Positions 33,606-41,731 of a stretch of 64,000 nt of DNA are shown here, piece by piece. The notes under the pieces were generated by a model. The model made no database searches, was not told where the DNA came from, and saw nothing but the letters and a program-made list of their open reading frames with translations. Origin of the DNA: Mycobacterium terramassiliense. Lineage in GTDB: Bacteria; Actinomycetota; Actinomycetes; Mycobacteriales; Mycobacteriaceae. Both the position numbers and the translations under genes were made by a program. The first letter of the stretch is position 1. Each line of letters starts with the position of its first letter. Where the stretch lies: assembly GCF_900157385.1 (NCBI RefSeq), contig NZ_LT717701.1:2000219-2064218 (forward strand), in the 5' to 3' direction.

Positions 33606-34745
33606 GTGTCGGAAATTCTGGACTCTGCGCGCGAAAGGTCGTCCAAGGCGAGTCGCGAGAATCTGCGATTAATCCTTGATGGTGACATTTCATTCAATCG
33701 ACCACAAGTCGATGAGTGTGTGAAAGCTCTGTCCGACATGATCACAATGATTGGTGAGGCGACCGAACGCTACGAAAAGAATTCCCTTGAGCTGAGGGGC
33801 TTTTTCGTACCGTCGGAGACTTCACCTCTAAACCAACATGTTGCGGTGATCGCGGAAACACTAGACCTTTTAACTGACAACGTTGGCGTTGTCCAAGACC
33901 TGTATAGGAGGGATGGTGCCGTAACGTTTCAGCTCGGACAATTGTGCCGAACTGACGGTCTTGAAGCACTTGCTGGTATTACACGTGAGCGAATCGCGAA
34001 AATGCAAGCGCCGGATCAGTCCTTGAGTGGTGTTACCAGCGATTTCGCGAGTGTAATTGGCGGTTTTCAGGCCGGTGAGATAGACCCGGCGATCCGCGTC
34101 CTCCAAGAGATTTCCGCAAACAACGATCAAATGGATGTGTCATTGGGTCAACATGCGAACTCTCGCCTCACGAAGATACAAGCGACGCGCGTCAGTGAAA
34201 TTGAGGGTGAAGCCGAACGTAGCCTGGAAAATATTCGCGCCGCAGCACACGGCGTCGGAGTCGGCCGCTTGGCAAAAGACTTTGAAGCTGGTCGCAATGA
34301 CGAACGGTCGAGCGCGAAATTTTGGACATCTGCCGTCTTTGTCTGCGTGGCAGCTGCGGTATCGCTGCCGATCCTCATCCACTCAGTCGATACCCACCTC
34401 TTCAGTCAGCTGTCGGGTACTACAGGCGTCATCGTCAAAGCATTGACCGGTCTCCCATTCCTCGGGTTGGCGGGATACTGCGCGCGCATAGCGTCCCAGC
34501 ACCGCGAGGCGGCTCGACATCTAGCGATTCTGACGACGCAGATGGACGCGTTGCGTGCCTACGTAGACGGCCTGCCGGGCGAAGATCAACGCGAAATCAC
34601 CATGATTCTCGGTAGACGCGCTTTCTCCAATCCTGAACTTGGGACGCGGGATAGCGGACAGGTCAACATGCTCCCTGATGATGCATTGAAGGTGCTGGAG
34701 AAAGCCGTCGATCTCGCGAAGGAAGCGCAGAAGCGCTCCCAGTAG
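33606..34745 (+). CDS. Membrane protein of unknown function (element cargo)
   Basis: A 379-residue protein from the GTG at 33606, which has GGGAG 8 bases upstream; a TTG 14 codons earlier is an alternative. Residues 1-250 are predicted cytosolic and helical, with little sequence I recognise. Two transmembrane helices follow at about 253-275 (FWTSAVFVCVAAAVSLPILI) and 290-312, then a 65-residue helical tail ending in lysines. The codon use and GC are unlike the flanking chromosome. It precedes a second membrane protein gene with a 103-bp gap and probably forms a module with it. I cannot assign a family or function. Confidence 0.75.
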   Translation: MSEILDSARERSSKASRENLRLILDGDISFNRPQVDECVKALSDMITMIGEATERYEKNSLELRGFFVPSETSPLNQHVAVIAETLDLLTDNVGVVQDLYRRDGAVTFQLGQLCRTDGLEALAGITRERIAKMQAPDQSLSGVTSDFASVIGGFQAGEIDPAIRVLQEISANNDQMDVSLGQHANSRLTKIQATRVSEIEGEAERSLENIRAAAHGVGVGRLAKDFEAGRNDERSSAKFWTSAVFVCVAAAVSLPILIHSVDTHLFSQLSGTTGVIVKALTGLPFLGLAGYCARIASQHREAARHLAILTTQMDALRAYVDGLPGEDQREITMILGRRAFSNPELGTRDSGQVNMLPDDALKVLEKAVDLAKEAQKRSQ

Positions 34746-34848
34746 GGCGCACGACTCCCGATCCTTTGTCTAGCCGCGCCAGGCACGTGACCGGGTAGCT
34801 AGCGTTGTGTGTGGCCGCGCGAACTTGAGCTACGAGGGGGGAAGCCCG

Positions 34849-35594
34849 ATGTCGCCATCCGATATCGCGGTTGCGGCAGGTGCAGGGATTCCCTTAATCG
34901 CGGGCGCGGTGGTCACTTACCTCGGATCACGGCGTGAGCAGAAGCAGAACGAGGAACAGATCGCGGAGATCGGTGTAGTCATGACCGCGCGACGCAGCTG
35001 GAAACAATGTGGGACGGCACCGTTCGCGTCCGGCCAGTTCCCGGCGAAATCGAAACCCGCGGGGGTGCCAGACCCCCAAGCGCAGAGGTCCGCGAGAGGT
35101 CATCGACTACACCAGATCAGCGCTTACTAGATGCCGTAGCGGGGCGCGCATCGACGCGGTTCAAAATTCAGGAAGCCCATTACGCCAACGCATTACGTCA
35201 AAGCACTACCTATTTCTATGTGTCGCTCCTCGTGGGACTTGTGGGCTTCGCCCTATTGATGGCTGGCGTTGCACTCGCACTGGCCGACTCTGTGCAAGTC
35301 GGTACCGTCACCTCCCTCGGGGGCCTCCTTACTGACGGCGCAGCGGCACTGATCTTCAATCAGGCAAACCGAGCGAAATCAGACGCTCAGTCCAATCTCA
35401 AGACAATCGCTCACGCTGCCGAACGGGACGAAAGTAACCTCATGGCGTTCATCCTGGCGTCACGGATTGACGATGACGGGATAAGAGATGCCACCCACGC
35501 CGATTTGGCGCGACAGTTGATCATCGCCACTTCCGCACCGACACCGCAGGTGCCACAAGACGGGCCGTCAGGTAGCACCGGGGACGATGACTGA
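34849..35594 (+). pseudogene. Frameshifted two-helix membrane protein, TRADD-N-associated type
   Basis: Starts at ATG 34849 behind a GGGGGGAAG ribosome binding site. The first frame gives a short hydrophobic N-terminus and a charged helix (SRREQKQNEEQIAEIG). The natural continuation, SHDRATQLETMWDG, is one base out of frame from about 34977, and runs to 35594. The second part has the pattern AHYANALRQSTTYFYVSLLVG, then VGFALLMAGVALAL and a second helix with LLTDGAAALIFNQANRAKSDAQSNL. This resembles the two-transmembrane domain described next to TRADD-N in bacterial conflict proteins; that is inference from pattern. About 248 residues if repaired. Confidence 0.6.
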
Positions 35595-35642
35595 CAGCAA
35601 AACTTGGTAGGGGGCGCGACGTGCTTGACCTGCGGTAGCAAC

Positions 35643-35661
35643 AATGCACGGAAAATGCACG
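35643..35661 (+). repeat. Right arm-type repeat of the element
   Basis: Matches the 19-base repeat at 32657-32675 at 18 of 19 positions in the same orientation and lies 49 bases before the tRNA core repeat. In the excised circle the two copies would flank the attachment core. Confidence 0.65.
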
Positions 35662-35710
35662 AACTGAGCGGTGAATGCCTGAAAACCGGCTCTTACCTGC
35701 AATGATGAGA

Positions 35711-35731
35711 GTGCCCCCGGCAGGATTCGAA
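35711..35731. repeat. attR: core attachment site in tRNA-Arg
   Basis: The copy of the 21-base direct repeat that forms the 3' end of the intact tRNA-Arg. Identity with the left copy ends at 35731/32536. Confidence 0.9.
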
Positions 35732-35784
35732 CCTGCGGCCTTCTGCTCCGGAGGCAGACGCTCTATCCCCTGAGCTACGGGGGC
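35712..35784 (-). tRNA. tRNA-Arg (anticodon CCG)
   Basis: A 73-base cloverleaf on the minus strand. The acceptor stem is GCCCCCG (5' end at 35784) pairing with CGGGGGC at the 3' end, with discriminator A. The D-arm is GCTC..GAGC, the anticodon stem TCTGC/GCAGA encloses CTCCGGA with anticodon CCG, and the T-arm is GCAGG-TTCGAAT-CCTGC. CCA is not encoded. It reads CGG arginine codons. It is the integration site of the 3.2 kb element, and argS lies 2.9 kb away. Confidence 0.95.
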
Positions 35785-35871
35785 GCACCGATAACGATGT
35801 TGCGCCATTGGGCCCAGCCAGAGTAACGCATTGACGTGACGGTCGTGACCCCGCCACAGCTCAAGAGCCGA

Positions 35872-36840
35872 TCACGAGGCCCTCGCCTGAGCGCTCGGGC
35901 GCAGCGCGCCGGGCGATCGCCCGGTGTGTTTCTTCACCAGTCGGTGCAGCGTCGCCGGATCCGCCAATCCCACTGCGGCAGCGATCTCCTCGAGCGGCAT
36001 GCGGCTGGTGCGCAACAGATGCAGCGAGCGCTCCAGGCGAACCCTCTGCACCAGCTGCAGCGGACTGAGGCCCACGGCATTTCGCGTCCGGCGCGCCAGG
36101 GTTCGGGTGCTAAGGCCGCACAACCTGGCCAGCGAGTCGAGCGTGTGCGGTTCGTTCAAACGCGACCGGACGAAACGCTCCAAAGTCGCGACCGCGTCGT
36201 CGCGCGCCGCCAAGTGCGAGGGAATGAGAAAGCTCGCCTGCGAGGTGCGCTGATCGGCCACGAGCCGGTTCGCGAGTTCGTCAGTGAGCGCCGCGCCGCC
36301 GAGGTGGCGCATCAGCGCGAGCATCAGGTCGATGTGGGCGAAGGCGCTGCCTGCCGTCCAGACCGGCCCGTCGCGAACGACCATTTCGTCGATGACGACG
36401 CGGGCCGCCGGCGCGACCCGGGCAAGATCGGCGCCGAGCCACCACGTCGTGACGCAGCGCCGTTGATCGAGAAGCCCAGCGGCGGCGAGGACGAATACGG
36501 CCGTGCAGGAGGCCGCGAGTTCCGTGGCGCGGCCATCGACACCCGCCAGCCACTCGGCGGCGACGGCGACGTCGGCGCCGCCGAGCCGCTCGGCGATCTC
36601 CTCGGGCTGCGCGGCGCCCAATCCGGGCACGACGACGACCTCACGCGCGCAGGCATCCGCCAGCGGTTGCGCGGCGACCGTCAGGCCACCGCGCAGGGCG
36701 ACGTGCCGTTCCGGCGAGACGAACCGAAGGTCGAACGCGGGTTTGCCCAGGATCCGGTTGGCCGCCGAGACCACGTCGATCGTGACACCCACCGCGCTGG
36801 CGCTGGCCCCGTCGAGCACCAGCGCGTCAAAACCGATCAT
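35872..36840 (-). CDS. GlxA-type AraC-family regulator
   Basis: A 322-residue regulator. The N-terminal 190 residues form a DJ-1/PfpI (GATase1-like) domain (FDALVLDGASASAVG, then ASCTAVFVLAAAGLLDQR with the nucleophile-elbow Cys). The C-terminal 100 residues form two AraC helix-turn-helix motifs (LDSLARLCGLSTRTLARR and PLEEIAAAVGLADPATLHRLVKK). The start is the ATG at 36838-36840; the open frame upstream runs over the promoter. It is divergent from the tautomerase gene 98 bases away, and may control that gene and the D-amino-acid enzyme after it. Confidence 0.87.
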   Translation of the reverse strand: MIGFDALVLDGASASAVGVTIDVVSAANRILGKPAFDLRFVSPERHVALRGGLTVAAQPLADACAREVVVVPGLGAAQPEEIAERLGGADVAVAAEWLAGVDGRATELAASCTAVFVLAAAGLLDQRRCVTTWWLGADLARVAPAARVVIDEMVVRDGPVWTAGSAFAHIDLMLALMRHLGGAALTDELANRLVADQRTSQASFLIPSHLAARDDAVATLERFVRSRLNEPHTLDSLARLCGLSTRTLARRTRNAVGLSPLQLVQRVRLERSLHLLRTSRMPLEEIAAAVGLADPATLHRLVKKHTGRSPGALRPSAQARAS

Positions 36841-36938
36841 GTGGCGAATTATGCAAGAAAGCTGTCTGCCCTGCCACTGGATTCCGCGGCGAAGGTGGAG
36901 GAAATTACGACAGCAAGACCCCGTGAAAGGACGATGCC

Positions 36939-37406
36939 ATGCCGTTGATGCGCGTAACACTGACGCCGGGGGCCTTCGACGAGAACGGCAAGGAGCGTCT
37001 GGTGACAGGTCTCACCGAGGCGGCATGCCGTGCCGAGTCGGTGCCCGACCAGCCCCTACACCGGATGCGGGCCCTGGTCCTGCTGCACGAGCTCTCGCCC
37101 GGAGGCTTTTACTCCGCGGGCGTCCCGGCGGACGCCGCGCTCGCCGGCGTATTCATCGATTGGCAGGTCAGCGCCGGGGTCCTCGACGGCGCCCGCAAGG
37201 CGCAATTCGCCGGCGAACTTCAGGAGGTCGCCGAATCGGCGGCCCGCGGCGACGGCGACGGTAGCGGCGACAAGACGGTCGTCACGTCGTGCGTCATCCA
37301 CGAAGTGCCCGAAGGCCAGTGGGCACAGATCGGGGCGATCCGCCGACTCCCGGACATCGTCCCGCTTGCGGGATTCGAGCACCTGACCTCCGTCGCGCCC
37401 GGATGA
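36939..37406 (+). CDS. Tautomerase-superfamily protein
   Basis: A 155-residue protein beginning Met-Pro-Leu-Met, so after Met removal Pro is N-terminal, the general base of 4-oxalocrotonate tautomerase and MIF-like enzymes. It has two beta-alpha-beta repeats (MPLMRVTLTPGAF and DKTVVTSCVIHEVPEGQW). The ATG at 36939 follows GAAAGGA. The stop overlaps the D-threonine-aldolase-like gene by ATGA. Substrate unknown. Confidence 0.78.
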   Translation: MPLMRVTLTPGAFDENGKERLVTGLTEAACRAESVPDQPLHRMRALVLLHELSPGGFYSAGVPADAALAGVFIDWQVSAGVLDGARKAQFAGELQEVAESAARGDGDGSGDKTVVTSCVIHEVPEGQWAQIGAIRRLPDIVPLAGFEHLTSVAPG

Positions 37407-38546
37407 CGATTCGTCCGGCGGACGCGTTGGCGCAAGCCATGATTGGCGAGCCGAACTCCCGCTTCCGCCTGCCCACGCCGGCACTCATTTTGGACGAGGC
37501 GGCGCTGGACGCCAACATCAGCCGAATGGCCGAGCGCACGCGCGGCAGGGTTGCCCTGCGCCCGCACGCGAAGACGCACAAGTGCGCCTGGATCGCCAGA
37601 AAGCAGATCGCCGCCGGCGCCGTAGGGATCTGCTGCGCCAAAATCGGTGAAGCCGAAGCGCTTTCGGCGGCCGGCGTGCGCGGCATTCTCCTGACGTCGC
37701 CGGTCGCCGATCCGCTGATGCCGAAGCGGCTGTGCGACGTGGCGGCGCTCGACCCGGGGTTTGCTTGTGTGGTGGATCATCCCGATCCGGTGATCGTGCT
37801 GAACCTGGAAGCGTGCCGCCGCGGCATTCGCGTCAATGTCCTCATCGACGTCGACGTGGGGCTGGGCCGCACCGGCGTTTTCCGGTCCACAACACGCGGT
37901 CGCGCTGGCCGAGCACGTCCATCGGTGCGGCGGGCTGACGTTGGCCGGCGTCCAGGGCTACGGCGGTCATTGGCAGCACATCGCCGGCCTCCAAAAGCGC
38001 TGCGACGCAGTCAGTGACGGCATGGAGCGGCTTTCACGCGCGGTCGACGCGCTTCGAACCGCCGGTCACCGGGTCGGCGTCGTCACCGGCGGCGGCACCG
38101 GAACCGTCGCGGCCGATCTGGACCTGGGTGTCCTCAACGAAGTGCAACCCGGCTCCTATGTGTTCATGGACGTCGAATATTCGGACGCGTTGGGCGACGA
38201 CGACGACGGAGCCTTCGACACCAGCCTGTGGGTTTCGGGCCAAGTGATCAGCGCCAACGCCGACGCGATCGTCACCGTCGACGCCGGCCTCAAAGCTTTC
38301 GCGACGGACGGCCCCCTGCCGCGGCCGACCGGCGCGCGGTTCGGCGGCTCGACGTACATGTTCTTCGGCGACGAGCACGGCGCGCTCACCCGGCCCGCCG
38401 GCTCACCCGTCAGCCTCGGGGAACGCGTGGAGTTCGTCACCCCGCACTGCGACCCCACCGTGGATCGGTATGACGCCTACCACATTGTCCGCGGCGACCG
38501 GCTCGTCGACATCGCGCCGATCGAGGCCGCCCGCGCCAGCCGATAG
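37403..38546 (+). pseudogene. Frameshifted D-threonine aldolase / D-serine dehydratase-like gene
   Basis: Two frames of a fold-III PLP enzyme of about 380 residues. The first frame, from ATG 37403, holds the PLP lysine in RPHAKTHK and continues to VDVGLGRTGV. The second resumes at GPQHAVALAEHV and contains VVTGGGTGT and the metal site PHCDPTV, the His/Cys zinc ligand pair of this family. Removing one T from the T run at 37878-37881 restores GVSGPQ and a single frame. This looks like a one-base insertion in a homopolymer, either a true mutation or a sequencing error. It is translationally coupled to the tautomerase gene. Confidence 0.8.
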
Positions 38547-38660
38547 CGACCGGGCCTGCCGCGTGTCCGCGCCCCGAGCGGGCGCAGGCCCCGGTGCGGC
38601 AGCGCTGCCACCTGCAATAGATTCGGGGCCGGGGGACTCTAGCCAATAGGATGGACGCTC

Positions 38661-40313
38661 GTGACCCCCGCCGACCTGGCCGAGCTGCTCAAAGCCACCG
38701 CTGCCGCGGTGCTTGCCGAGCGCGGGCTGGACGCTGCCGCGTTGCCGGCGACGGTCACCGTGGAACGGCCGCGTAATCCCGAGCACGGCGACTACGCCAG
38801 CAACCTGGCGCTGCAGCTGGGTAAGAAGGTCGGCGCCAACCCGCGTGAGCTGGCCGGATGGCTCGCCGAAAAGCTGGCCGAAGCGGACGGCATCGCTTCG
38901 GCGGAGGTGGCCGGGCCCGGCTTCATCAATATGCGCCTCGAGGCTTCGGCGCAGGCCCGGGTCGTCAACGACGTCCTCGACGCCGGCGACGAGTTCGGCT
39001 ACTCGGACGCGCTGGGCGGGCAGAAGATCAACCTGGAATTCGTCTCGGCCAACCCGACGGGGCCGATCCACATCGGCGGCACCCGCTGGGCCGCGGTCGG
39101 CGACGCGCTGGGCCGGTTGCTGTCCACGCAGGGCGCCGACGTGGTGCGCGAGTACTACTTCAACGACCACGGCGCCCAGATCGACCGGTTCGCCAGCTCG
39201 TTGATCGCCGCGGCCAAGGGCGAACCGACCCCCGCCGACGGCTACGCCGGCACCTATATCCATGACATCGCCGCGCAGATCCTGCAGAAGGCGCCCGACG
39301 CGCTGAGCCTGCCGGACGCCGAGATGCACGAGACCTTCCGGGAAATCGGCGTCGACCTGATGTTCACCCACATCAAGGAGTCGCTGCACGAGTTCGGCAC
39401 CGACTTCGACGTCTACACCCACGAAGACTCCATGCACACCAGCGGCCGCGTCGACCAGGCCATCGCCAGGCTGCGCGAGTCCGGCAACGTCTATGAAAAG
39501 GACGGCGCAACCTGGTTGCGCACCAGCGCTTTCGGTGACGACAAGGACCGCGTCGTGATCAAGAGCGACGGCAAGCCGGCCTACATCGCCGCCGACATCG
39601 CCTACTACCTGGACAAGCGGCAGCGCGGGTTCGACTTGTGCATCTACATGCTCGGCGCCGACCACCACGGCTACATCGCACGGCTCAAGGCCGTGGCCGC
39701 CGCCTTCGGCGAGGACCCGGCCACCGTGGAGGTGCTCATCGGGCAGCTGGTCAACCTCGTCCGGGACGGCCAGCCGGTCCGGATGAGCAAGCGGGCCGGG
39801 ACGGTGCTCACCCTCGACGATTTGGTCGAGGCGATCGGCGTCGACGCGGCGCGTTACAGCCTGATCCGCTCGTCGGTGGACACCGCCATCGACATCGACC
39901 TGGCGCTGTGGTCCTCGGCGTCCAACGAAAACCCGGTCTATTACGTGCAATACGCGCACGCACGGCTGTCGGCACTGGCCCGCAACGCCGCCGAGCTCGG
40001 CCTGATCCCCGATACCGCGCACCTCGAGCTGCTTACGCACGACAAGGAGGGCACGCTGCTGCGCTCCATCGGCGAATTCCCGCGCGTGCTGAAAACCGCG
40101 GCCGCGCTGAGGGAACCGCACCGGGTATGCCGGTACCTGGAGGACCTCGCCGGCGACTACCACCGGTTCTACGATTCGTGCCGGGTGTTGCCGCAGGGCG
40201 ACGAGCAGCCCACCGACCTGCACACCGCGCGCCTGGCGCTGTGCCAGGCGGCCCGCCAGGTCATCGCCAACGGGCTGACGATCCTGGGCGTCAGCGCGCC
40301 GGAGCGAATGTGA
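38661..40313 (+). CDS. argS: Arginyl-tRNA synthetase
   Basis: A 550-residue class I synthetase that charges tRNA-Arg. The HIGH-type signature reads HIGG at residues 137-140, and the KMSKS counterpart is RMSKRAG. The N-terminal Add-1 domain and the C-terminal anticodon-binding domain (YVQYAHARLSAL to the end SAPERM) are complete. GTG start at 38661. It overlaps lysA by GTGA. The block argS-lysA-thrA-thrC-thrB-rho is in M. tuberculosis order (Rv1292-Rv1297). Confidence 0.97.
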   Translation: MTPADLAELLKATAAAVLAERGLDAAALPATVTVERPRNPEHGDYASNLALQLGKKVGANPRELAGWLAEKLAEADGIASAEVAGPGFINMRLEASAQARVVNDVLDAGDEFGYSDALGGQKINLEFVSANPTGPIHIGGTRWAAVGDALGRLLSTQGADVVREYYFNDHGAQIDRFASSLIAAAKGEPTPADGYAGTYIHDIAAQILQKAPDALSLPDAEMHETFREIGVDLMFTHIKESLHEFGTDFDVYTHEDSMHTSGRVDQAIARLRESGNVYEKDGATWLRTSAFGDDKDRVVIKSDGKPAYIAADIAYYLDKRQRGFDLCIYMLGADHHGYIARLKAVAAAFGEDPATVEVLIGQLVNLVRDGQPVRMSKRAGTVLTLDDLVEAIGVDAARYSLIRSSVDTAIDIDLALWSSASNENPVYYVQYAHARLSALARNAAELGLIPDTAHLELLTHDKEGTLLRSIGEFPRVLKTAAALREPHRVCRYLEDLAGDYHRFYDSCRVLPQGDEQPTDLHTARLALCQAARQVIANGLTILGVSAPERM

Positions 40314-41728
40314 ACGTCCATCCCGCCGGTCCCCGCCACGCCGACGAGGCCCGGCACGCCGAGAGCCCCCCACGGCCGCAATCCCCCGAGGAGCTGCTGC
40401 GGCTGGCCCCGCACGTGTGGCCGCGCAGCACGACTCGCGACGAAAACGGGGCCGCGGTCATTGGCGGCCTACCGGTGACCGACCTCGCGCAGGAGTACGG
40501 GACCCCGCTGTTCGTCGTCGACGAGGACGACTTCCGCTCCCGCTGCCAGGACCTGGCGGCGGCCTTCGGCGGCGGCGACAACGTGCACTACGCCGCCAAG
40601 GCCTTCCTGTGCACCGAGGTGGCGCGCTGGATCAACGAGGAGGGCCTCTCGCTCGACGTATCCACCGGGGGGGAACTGGCCGTCGCGCTGCACGCCGACT
40701 TCCCGCCGGAGCGAATGATCTTCCACGGCAACAACAAATCCGTCGCGGAGCTCACCGCCGCCGTCAAGGCAGGGGTCGGCCACATCGTGCTGGACTCGAT
40801 GATCGAGATCGAACGCCTCGACGCCATCGCGGGGGAGGCGGGCATCGTCCAGGACGTGCTGGTGCGCCTCACCGTGGGGGTCGAGGCGCACACCCACGAG
40901 TTCATCTCCACCGCACACGAGGACCAGAAGTTCGGGCTATCGGTGGCCAGCGGCGCCGCAATGACGGCGGTGCGCCGGGTGTTCGACACCGATCACCTGC
41001 GGCTGGTGGGGTTGCACAGCCACATCGGCTCCCAGATCTTCGACGTCGACGGCTTCGAACTCGCCGCGCACCGCGTCATCGGCCTGCTGCACGACATCGT
41101 CGCCGAGTTCGGCGTCCACAAGACGACCCAGCTGTCGACGGTCGATCTCGGTGGCGGCTTTGGCATCTCGTACCTGGCGCCCGACGACCCGCCGCCGATC
41201 GCCGAGCTGGCGGCCAAGCTGAGCGCCATCGTGCGCAACGAGTCGGCTGCGGTCGGGCTGCCCACGCCCAGGCTGGTGGTCGAGCCGGGGCGCGCGATCG
41301 CCGGGCCCGGCACCATCACGCTCTACGAGGTGGGCACCGTCAAGGACGTGGACGTGAGCACGACCGCGCACCGGCGTTACGTCAGCGTCGACGGCGGCAT
41401 GAGCGACAACATCCGCACGGCGCTCTACGACGCGCAGTACGACGCACGGTTGGTCTCGCGGCTCAGCGACGCGCCGGCGGAGCTGGCGCGTATCGTCGGA
41501 AAGCACTGCGAGACGGGCGATATCGTCGTTCGCGACACCTGGGTTCCGGGTGACCTGCAGCCGGGCGACCTGCTCGGGGTCGCCGCCACCGGCGCCTACT
41601 GCTATTCGCTGTCGAGCCGTTACAACATGATCGGCCGCCCCGCCGTGGTCGCCGTGCGCGGGGGGCGCGCACGGCTGATCCTGCGCCGGGAAACGGTCGA
41701 CGATCTGCTGAGTCTGGAAGTGAGGTGA
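40310..41728 (+). CDS. lysA: Diaminopimelate decarboxylase LysA
   Basis: A 472-residue fold-III PLP enzyme that decarboxylates meso-diaminopimelate to lysine. The PLP lysine is Lys97 in AAKAFLC, with GLHSHIGSQI and the phosphate loop VDLGGGFGISY downstream; the active-site cysteine is in HCETGDI and the tyrosine in GAYCYS. The protein is about 25 residues longer at the N-terminus than the M. tuberculosis form (GTG at 40310, in GTGA overlap with argS); a later start is possible. Confidence 0.96.
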   Translation: MNVHPAGPRHADEARHAESPPRPQSPEELLRLAPHVWPRSTTRDENGAAVIGGLPVTDLAQEYGTPLFVVDEDDFRSRCQDLAAAFGGGDNVHYAAKAFLCTEVARWINEEGLSLDVSTGGELAVALHADFPPERMIFHGNNKSVAELTAAVKAGVGHIVLDSMIEIERLDAIAGEAGIVQDVLVRLTVGVEAHTHEFISTAHEDQKFGLSVASGAAMTAVRRVFDTDHLRLVGLHSHIGSQIFDVDGFELAAHRVIGLLHDIVAEFGVHKTTQLSTVDLGGGFGISYLAPDDPPPIAELAAKLSAIVRNESAAVGLPTPRLVVEPGRAIAGPGTITLYEVGTVKDVDVSTTAHRRYVSVDGGMSDNIRTALYDAQYDARLVSRLSDAPAELARIVGKHCETGDIVVRDTWVPGDLQPGDLLGVAATGAYCYSLSSRYNMIGRPAVVAVRGGRARLILRRETVDDLLSLEVR

Positions 41729-41731
41729 CCC

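Larger units (their letters stand above)
32516..35731. mobile_element. Integrated element at tRNA-Arg(CCG), about 3.2 kb
   Basis: The element is bounded by 21-base direct repeats (32516-32536, 35711-35731) and lies directly 3' of the intact tRNA-Arg gene. From left to right it contains an arm-type repeat, a truncated tyrosine integrase, a frameshifted phage-type small gene, a 379-residue membrane protein gene, a frameshifted TRADD-N-associated-type membrane protein gene, and a second arm-type repeat. GC is clearly lower from about 33,540 to 35,600 than in the flanks. With its integrase broken, it is probably immobile unless a helper acts in trans. Confidence 0.85.

Noticed and set aside
38403..40373. 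Long minus-strand open frame across argS
   Set aside because: Antisense shadow in a GC-rich gene; composition is Arg/Gly-rich and argS on the plus strand is complete.
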